A DNA stretch of 64,000 nt from Skeletonema tropicum (lineage: Eukaryota; Bacillariophyta; Thalassiosirophyceae; Thalassiosirales; Thalassiosiraceae), in assembly GCA_037178625.1 (NCBI GenBank), contig CM074147.1, forward strand, positions 930,001 to 994,000, written 5' to 3'. Below are positions 57,345-64,000 of the stretch, in pieces; positions within the stretch are counted from its first letter, which is position 1, and every line of letters begins with the position of its first letter. The position numbers and the translations under genes were made by a program. The notes under the pieces were generated by a model. The model was not told where the DNA came from. It searched no databases and saw nothing but the letters and a program-made list of their open reading frames with translations.

Positions 57345-57738
57345 GATGATAGATGATGCTGCTTTATTTTCAGATGGAATAAGTAAGTAGATGCTCCCAC
57401 ACGTGATAAAAATTTATGTTGTTTTGCTGGGATGTTGTAATGAAATGGAACTTTGCTCCCGCCCTGCCGAAAGATCCCAAAGAACAAGCAGCACATCACC
57501 AAGGCCGGCGCAAATAATGCGAGCTTGCATCGAAGAGAAAAGATTTGCGACTTCCGACACAAGAAGTGAGAATTTGCAAAGGGAAGTGGTTCTCAACAAC
57601 GCTGAGTGCAGAAAGGGATGAGAGCGCACCAGGAGCGCACCATTATCCGATCATCGACGGCGACATCAACATCAACAACATCACCCAGTCGCTCGGTGTG
57701 ATCAAGTAAGTGTGGTTACCGACTTCTTTGGTAGGAAG
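57345..57738. other. Divergent intergenic region
   Basis: Between the amidase (minus) and the zinc-finger gene (plus). An ATG at 57619 opens a 30-codon frame in phase with the next gene but is closed by a TGA, so it is not its start. Confidence 0.4.
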
Positions 57739-58816
57739 ATGCATCCGACCAAAGTCTGCACTGGATGCAGCAAAAGCATAACGAAACTTGGCTACGCGAA
57801 AAGACAATGGAAAAGTGAGCAGCCCACCTGTAGGGAATGCTCTGAAAAGGCGAATGATCAGGCTACCCTCACCAAAATCTGTGCTCGATGCAAGGAGAGC
57901 TGCGAGAAGGATCAATTTCCCAAGAAGGAGTGGAAAAGAGAAGATGCCCTGTGTCGTTTGTGCTTTGAATACGAGATCATTTCTGATGAGTTGACGCGTC
58001 AGTGCAAAGAATGCAAGTTGGAGCTACCCAGATCTCAATACAACATCCATCAGTGGGAAAAAGGCTCAGATGCCCTGTGTCATGGCTGCCGTGAGCTGCT
58101 CACTAAGAAATGCATTCGAATCTATTTGCACTACAGAAAAAATACAGCATCTACAAGAAGATGATGGAGTATGCTTCTGTTCACATTCCTTGGAACGATG
58201 CGATATCTGCATGGTAGATTACACACTGCTCAATAAACTTGCACGCAAGAGAAACATTTTGGGTCGCGACCTAACAGATGATGAACACGAGGTCATTATT
58301 GCTGAATACTGGAAAGAGTCAGATATTCATATCAACAGCAAGATCTGCATCATGGATGGACAGTCCATGTGTCCAAGGACCGGGCGCAAGCTGCGCTGTC
58401 CTTGCAATGAGGTGACGTATTGCTCGACAGTCTGCCAAAGGCATCATTGGGCTATTCACAAAATGACTTGCAAGGTACACGCCGAGAAGAAGAAAAAGAA
58501 GCAGATTAAATCAAAGCAAACTTCTTCATCCGCTCAGCCAGAGCATGGGCTGACTGAAGAAGAACTTGAATACATTCGAATTGAGGCATTCATGGCCGAA
58601 AATCGTGGCGTAGAGCATGCTATCGAAGAATGTGCGTGGCAGCTCGGTGAGCATCCATTAGTGATTGGTGGCGGTAAAATTCAATACGGCCCGAATGGGG
58701 AGGAATTCATCAAAGGAGATGTAGGGAAAATTTACAGGGAGAGAAAGGGAGTCGAGTGGGACGGTGACAAACGCTTTGGATTAGGGCCTTATGTTCAGCG
58801 GAAGACTGCCATTTGA
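57739..58816 (+). CDS. MYND zinc-finger protein with repeated CxxC modules; one frame break
   Basis: First ATG 57739. Three modules of about 38 residues share K(V/I)CxxC...W...xxxCRxC: KVCTGCSKSITKLGYAKRQW, KICARCKESCEKDQFPKKEW and RQCKECKLELPRSQYNIHQW. The frame stops at 58164. The next frame, reached by skipping one base somewhere in 58090-58155, gives CFCSHSLERCDICMVDY, then CPRTGRKLRCPCNEVTYC followed by STVCQRHHWAIHKMTCKVH, a MYND finger. The end is Gly-rich (GGGKIQYGPNGEEF). MYND fingers bind Pro-rich partners, and many sit in methyltransferases, but no SET domain is seen. Role unknown. Confidence 0.72.
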
Positions 58817-59033
58817 TTGGATTGCAAAGGCAAGAGGAGGAAAGTCTCTGAAGAAGGAGAGTTTGGAAGAGATGATGAAAAGATACCAAATATAGATGCA
58901 AGTAACAGAATGCCTACTTTATGACTGTACATGAGGGCACTAGTTTCTATTTCCCTCACTTGCAGCAACTAATCCTAAACAATATTTTGGCAACAAAAAC
59001 ACACACATGCAGCGTATTTCAAAGCATAGCTTT

Positions 59034-60845
59034 TCACACAAATGGAATCTTATCAACGCAAGAGAACCAAGGATGAGATATGACTTGTTCCAAACTAAGT
59101 CGATCTGCAGGGTCCACGTACAGCATTTTTTGAAGTAGATCCATGGCATCTACTGACAAGCCTGCTCGTCCTGCGGTCAGAATTTGCATTAAATTTCCAC
59201 CTGCCGCGATGTTTCTAAAGTTTGCATCTGTCATCTTAGGTTCTTCCCACGGTGGCTCGCCTGTTAACATCATGAAGAGGATGACCCCTGCTGCCCATAG
59301 GTCTACCGTTGGCCCATCAAAAGGCTGTTCATTGACACACACTTCAGGAGAGAGGTAGTACCATTTTCCACAGACCCCTTGTGGGTTTATTAGTGACCGT
59401 TCAAGACCGTCGTTCACGAAGGGAATTCTCAGACTCATCCCCATATCTATTATAAACACATTCCCATCCTTCACCAGCAAGTTCTCTGGACTGAGATCTT
59501 TGTGGCTCACTCCAGCCTCTTTCAGACAAGCCAATCCCTCCAGGATCTGACGAAACCAAAATCTTGCCTCAGCTTCGGAAAACCTATTTTTATCCTCAAT
59601 CCTATCCAGCAACCGTCCACCTTCGCAGTATGGCGTGACAGTGTACAGATATTGATCATCTGATAAGATGTCCAAGGCCACTAGGATGTGTGACCATGTG
59701 GATGCATCAATCGTCCTTTTGTCAGTCATCTGAATTAGAATCGCATTTGTCATCATCTGAATTAGAATCGGTCATTTTTGGTGATAATGTCGCCATCATC
59801 CACTTTTTCATGTACTCCATACAGGCAACCTCTTTAATGGGATCCTCAGCCAGCTCTTGTCCTTCATTCAAGATGTGACCCCAATCCATTTGTTTCACGG
59901 CAACGTGTTCGTTTGTTGCCTCCCACTCTATCAATGTCCATGCTCATCTTCAGTTGCCACTTATCGGATGAGGAAGGAACTTTGACCTCTATAGGTTCTT
60001 TCAACCTTCTTAATATAGTTCCAGCTCGTACCTGGCCATGTATGGCAGCGCTTATTTGCTGATTGTAGCCAATAAGCCCTCTGTACGTCTCTATCTTGCT
60101 TTACGATAACATCATCCACAATTGTTTCCACAATGAATTTTCTTCCATCATCAAGTACGACATGCGGCTGATAACTTTCGTCATTACTGTTGTTGGTGCT
60201 ACACGGAATTAGAATCGTGGCAGTGATACATTGAGACGGCGTATATGTGGCATCTTCGAACGGCAGCGGTTCTTTTGCTAAGTAGGGCCATTGTGGCCCC
60301 GGGACCTCCCGACCAGGGTAATCAGAATTAGTCCGAAGCATCTGGATAGGTATTGGTCTGTTAACTAGACCGGGGCCAGGTCGACGAAGAAGAGGAGGGT
60401 GCTGTGAATGTGATGGCGGTGGTGACATCATTGGTTCACCGAGGTTTTGATTGAGTTGGTCGAACTCAATAAGTTGTCGTTCCATATCGGCCAGCAAGTC
60501 GAATTCTGCATCATCCCATCCTACAAGGGACTCGTCGCTGTACTCTCGCACTTGCGAGTATTCTCTTGACCGAGCCTCTTCCTCCCAGTAGTGATGACGT
60601 TGCCAATATTCCATCTCTTCGTCGGTGGGGAGATAGCTGACACCTGACTTCCTCGTGGAGACTAGCAATTGTGAGGGCGGCGGAGTAAATGCACAGCCCA
60701 CCGACAAGTGCAGTAATAGTGCGCAGATTGGGAGTAGGGACGTCATTGTTTGCGCTGCATTGCTCGATGTTCTGTGGGTGCCTCGCAATGGTATTTTGAA
60801 GGAGTTGGATGGAGGAAATGCATTGACGTACAGAATAGACCTCAT
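59034..60845 (-). CDS. Protein kinase with secretory/plastid-like N-terminus; frame broken about three times
   Basis: The upstream frame (60845-59961) begins with an ATG and contains an internal Met (near 60746) starting a signal peptide, LPICALLLHLSVGCAFTPPP. It continues through a Pro-rich region to WNYIKKVERTYRGQSSFLIR. The kinase lobe follows: EHVAVKQMDW (VAVK lysine), ILVALDILSDDQYLY, YCEGGRLLDRI, HKDLSPENLLV (catalytic loop), IDMGMS in place of DFG, YLSPEV and VDLWAAGVILFMMLTGEPPW. Joining them needs one extra base skipped near 59961 (CGA-TAA-G), near 59937 and at 59722 (GAC-TGA). Met in the DFG position is a usual variant for some diatom kinases by memory. Treating the two parts as one gene is inference. 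Confidence 0.65.
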
Positions 60846-61379
60846 TCACTGTCACCTGCCTTGTCAAAATCGGCACTTTTCAAGATGTGCGAATGATGGC
60901 TGATGGACGACTTTGGAATTCGAATGGTAACTCCTAAGATGTAATATTTTACTGACCTTCATCAATTTTCGTATTAACTTATTATCATGTATTGTTCACT
61001 AAAGAAGGTATCCATTTATCATCATTTATAGGTTATAACCCCAAGAACTTTAAGACTTCCATTTACGAATTTGAATTTGAAGCAGATGGCAGTTTTGTGC
61101 TTGCCATCTGTCGGGCGGTGGTACTTCGTATTTTCTGGTAGGTTCTGATGGACGTTGGACATGAGCTTTGCTTGGGTGAGTGACTCATCGATCATCGCAT
61201 CTAACCTTTGACAGTGGATTAGTCAGCTCCATGTTTCCCTTGGCTCCATCTAGTCAGGTTCACATTTCACACATTGATGAATGCTTGATTACATCTACAT
61301 ATAATATTATTTACATCCTGCGCTGTTGGTAGAAGCTGCCTGAGACTACTCATATCATTACTAATCATATTACATAAAG
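60846..61379. other. Divergent intergenic region
   Basis: Between the kinase gene start and the GGCT-like start. AT-rich at 60940-61070. No gene or repeat was seen. Confidence 0.45.
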
Positions 61380-62109
61380 ATGTCACCTCAAAAGCGTCAA
61401 CTCCTGGTGCTGCTATCCGCTCTGCTCATCTTGCAGTTTCATTATACCAGAGGCCTAGCACAACAATCAAAAAGAACCTACAACTATTTTGCATACGGCT
61501 CAAACATGTGTTCTTCCACCATGACAAACCTTAGAAGCTTGTCACCATTGGCATCTACCGCTGCTGTTCTACCAGCTCACACTTTGAAATTTAACATCCC
61601 TGGCGTTCCACTCGTAGAACCTAGTTCAGCATCTGTGGAACCTGTCGATGGAATTGACGAAATTATGGATGTTGGCAAATTTATAGAGAAGGGTGAACTA
61701 GTGCATGGAGTATTGTACAAACTTACTGAAGAAGATTTCGCAAGTGTATGCAGTACAGAAGGAGTACCATTCGCGTACAGTTTACTCAGATGTAGACCCA
61801 TTCCGTACAGTGGCGATGGAAAACATGCTGGTGAGGAGAGGTTACGCAAACTCGATGATCTTAATATGACATCAAAAGAATGGGGAGTTTCAGCGTTCAC
61901 TCTCAGAGCTGCTCGAACGTCATGGCGACAAGGAAATGATATACCACCTTCGCAATCATATTTGAATGTGCTGATACGTGGTGCGAAAGAATTTGCTCTT
62001 GATGGAATCTTACCTTGAAAAGTTACAACAGATGGAGGCTGGTAGAACCTTCCCAGGGAATGGGCTAGCGGAGGAATTGTTGCGCAGGGCTGAAGAAAGG
62101 ACTAGATAA
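61380..62109 (+). CDS. Gamma-glutamylcyclotransferase-like protein; one frame break at the 3' end
   Basis: ATG 61380. A hydrophobic N-terminal signal (LLVLLSALLILQFHYTRGLA) precedes YNYFAYGSNMCSSTM, the GGCT-fold Y-G-S-N loop. ELVHGVLYKLTEEDFASV follows, then PSQSYLNVLIRGAKEFALD. The first frame stops at 62018. One extra base skipped near 62003 (GATGGAATC) lets it continue ESYLEKLQQMEAGRTFPG to the stop at 62109, which matches the C-terminal helix expected after 'GA.E.GL'. GGCT-like enzymes release 5-oxoproline from gamma-glutamyl peptides. A secreted location is inferred from the signal. Confidence 0.77.
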
Positions 62110-62214
62110 CAGGCAAACTCCTCTATTCTAATCATTAATCAAACTGATCTCACAAACAACTATCCATAGAAAAGTATTAAGACCATTTTTATCGCACGTC
62201 CATAAGCATCCCTC

Positions 62215-63973
62215 TCAAGGCACTTCGCACAATTCAACGTCACTCTTTGTTTGAGACCCACTAACTTCTCCTACGGGTCTGTAAACAACGAAGTTGAACC
62301 CATTTGAAAAAGGGCCTGGATTGATTGCATCACACTCTTCGTAAGTCTCGTAGTACTGCTCTACCCTATCCCCGCAGATAAGTGCATCAGGAAACGGATA
62401 CAAGCGGAGAGCATGATCGTGTTGCCAGTAGATTGGACTCGTCGACAACGGCAGCGGTGACAAGTGACCCTGGTCGAGCACAGTCTTGATGGCATGACTT
62501 GATAGTTGACCGTTGCTATCTTGTCTAGGCTCTATCAAACAGTTGCGACGCATCTTGCTCACGAGATTATCCCGAAAGAACACAATTTCTTTTGTGAAGA
62601 ATCTCATGCGACACGGGTTGCTTGCAAGCATGACATTTTTCACTTTCGACCGCAAAGCTGAAGTGAAGTAGTTTGGAATAGGCCCGCGAGGCAAGACACC
62701 AGTAATACCAGGATCATTAGGACCAGGGATGAAGACGAATTTACCCTCATTGGCTACATTTGGAAATTTACAAATGACGTTTGCCAAGTCTTCAAAATAG
62801 CTAATCATTGCTTTTGTCCCCTCTGATGCACTTGACAATGGCTTTGACGTGAAATTGCCCATGAACACAAAGATTGGCAGTGGACTGAAATCACTATAGC
62901 CCTCCAGCATTCGTTCAATTTTCTCAATAACCGCAGGACTGTCCAAGTAGACATCTGACAACACAACAAACATGCCATCTTCCCCATGCTCAATTTCTTG
63001 CTCTCGAAGCTTTTCGTATTCAGAGAGAGAGCCGATCGAGTTGAAAATATCCGAATTTTGTAATCCAATTGCTTTAATTGAATCCAAGCGATTCTCCACG
63101 ATGGGGCTACCCATGTTATGAACATGGAGTATACCATCAATTGCCTCTCCTTCTATCAAAACAACGCTATTTTCCGTAACAAATCCGTCAGTCAACAAAG
63201 AAGCTTCGGAGAAATTCAATGGAACTTGCGCCGTATGATCTTCCAAATAGTATTTTCCTTCTTCAACCTGAACAATCATTCCCAAAAGGAAACGCCTGCC
63301 ACTTCTCCCGAGTAAACTTTCCACTGGTGTAATTGTGTGTGTACCGCCATTGTTTTGTGCAGAGCGTCCGAGACGATTGGTAACTAACTTTGGCTGGAAA
63401 ATATCCTGGCGTAGAATTCGTTGTTGAATGAGTGCATACCGTTGGTTGAACATATCAACCTTTTCATAATTCAAGAGTATCATGGAGTCACGTGAGCACG
63501 AAAATACGAAAGTCACATGCACCATGTAAAAATGATGCCAAAAATTTCGCACTAACCTTGGCCACAGCCTCGCCATACAACGTTCTCTCTTCCTTTCCAA
63601 ATGGCACCAATGAAAAGTTCTTCCTCATCCTATCAAAGTCCAATCTTGGCATGTGAAATGCATCCAATAGCTGCACCGCGTCATCTGACACATCTTTGGC
63701 ATCACGTCGAAAATCGGCCACGACATCTTCCAGCAGTGCCGATGTCACTATATTCCCTACGCTGCTGCTCCTCCCGCCGCTTCCATTGCCTCCCTGAATT
63801 CGACGGTCTTTGATTTCATCAATGATATTAAAAATGACATTGTTCACGTCCGCTTTGTTACGGCCGACCTCTGCCTCCCGTTGAACCACATCGAGAAGCG
63901 TATCAAGGGCCGAAGCTTGGAGAGAGAGGCCGTGCATTTTGAAGATGCGGGTAAGACGTTTGCGATCCGACAT
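62215..63973 (-). CDS. POLE2: DNA polymerase epsilon subunit 2 (POLE2/DPB2)
   Basis: Exons 63973-63557 and 63459-62215, joined across a 97-bp intron (GTTAGT...AAAAG), give 553 residues; human POLE2 has 527. The N-terminal helical domain (LTRIFKMHGLSLQASALDTL) is followed by MFNQRYALIQQRILRQDIFQ, then the OB fold (LGRSGRRFLLGMIVQVEEGKY), and the inactive phosphoesterase domain (FVVLSDVYLDSP, LPIFVFMGNFTSKP, FVFIPGPNDPG, ASNPCRMRFFTKEIVFFRDN, LICGD). This subunit holds the leading-strand polymerase in the replisome and has no nuclease activity. The frame is intact. Confidence 0.94.
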
Positions 63974-64000
63974 ATTCGATGTTTACTGCTGCGCTATTAT

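Noticed and set aside
57619..57711. Upstream ATG as the start of the MYND gene
   Set aside because: The frame is closed by TGA after about 27 codons, and a 30-bp intron would be needed to avoid it.

Overview
The window looks like nuclear DNA of a diatom, probably a centric species. Genes lie close together on both strands. Introns are few, short (about 75-100 bp) and GT-AG. Several predicted proteins begin with signal peptides ending in a diatom plastid-type Phe motif (GPAT, signal peptidase, PAP phosphatase). A DUF6824-type gene and degenerate Ty1/copia and diatom-type DDE transposase sequences fit the same origin. No RNA genes or CRISPR arrays were found.

Layout. 1-31.8 kb is gene-dense: a low-complexity ORF open at the window edge, a DUF6824 protein, a PAPS transporter, plastid-type signal peptidase I, an ER HSP70 of the HYOU1/GRP170 class, plastid glycerol-3-phosphate acyltransferase, a GNAT, a RING/RanBP2 zinc-finger protein, a CPBP protease head to head with STE24, a TrhO/rhodanese-RRM protein, a sulfotransferase, a repeat-bearing hypothetical, a PAP phosphatase, a decayed transposase, an MSS51-like protein and a small membrane protein. 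32.2-43.0 kb is almost entirely repetitive: a 185-bp tandem repeat, a 6.6-kb LTR element with 172-bp LTRs and a 5-bp target duplication, a 2.9-kb Stowaway-like foldback element with a TA duplication, and a 113/131-bp tandem duplication. 43-64 kb is genic again: a coiled-coil hypothetical, mitochondrial CPN10, a lipase-maturation-factor protein, cohesin RAD21, a FAM210-like protein, a membrane hypothetical, a multi-domain MYB/AP2-like/homeobox regulator, an amidase, a MYND zinc-finger protein, a protein kinase, a GGCT-like protein and DNA polymerase epsilon subunit 2.

Two observations stand out. First, about ten otherwise convincing genes are broken by roughly twenty frame changes, every one of which behaves as a single extra base in the coding direction. 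Many of these junctions coincide with CTG or CAG. Residual insertion errors in the assembly are the simplest cause, but the one-sided pattern deserves a check. Second, the non-coding interior of the LTR element (38.4-39.4 kb) holds a run of short stem-loops whose stems differ but whose loops share a (T/G)CCT core, followed by eleven 35-bp tandem repeats with the same core.

Three sulfation-related genes (PAPS transporter, sulfotransferase, PAP phosphatase) lie within 24 kb. All coordinates, splice sites and family assignments come from reading the sequence. No database search was run.
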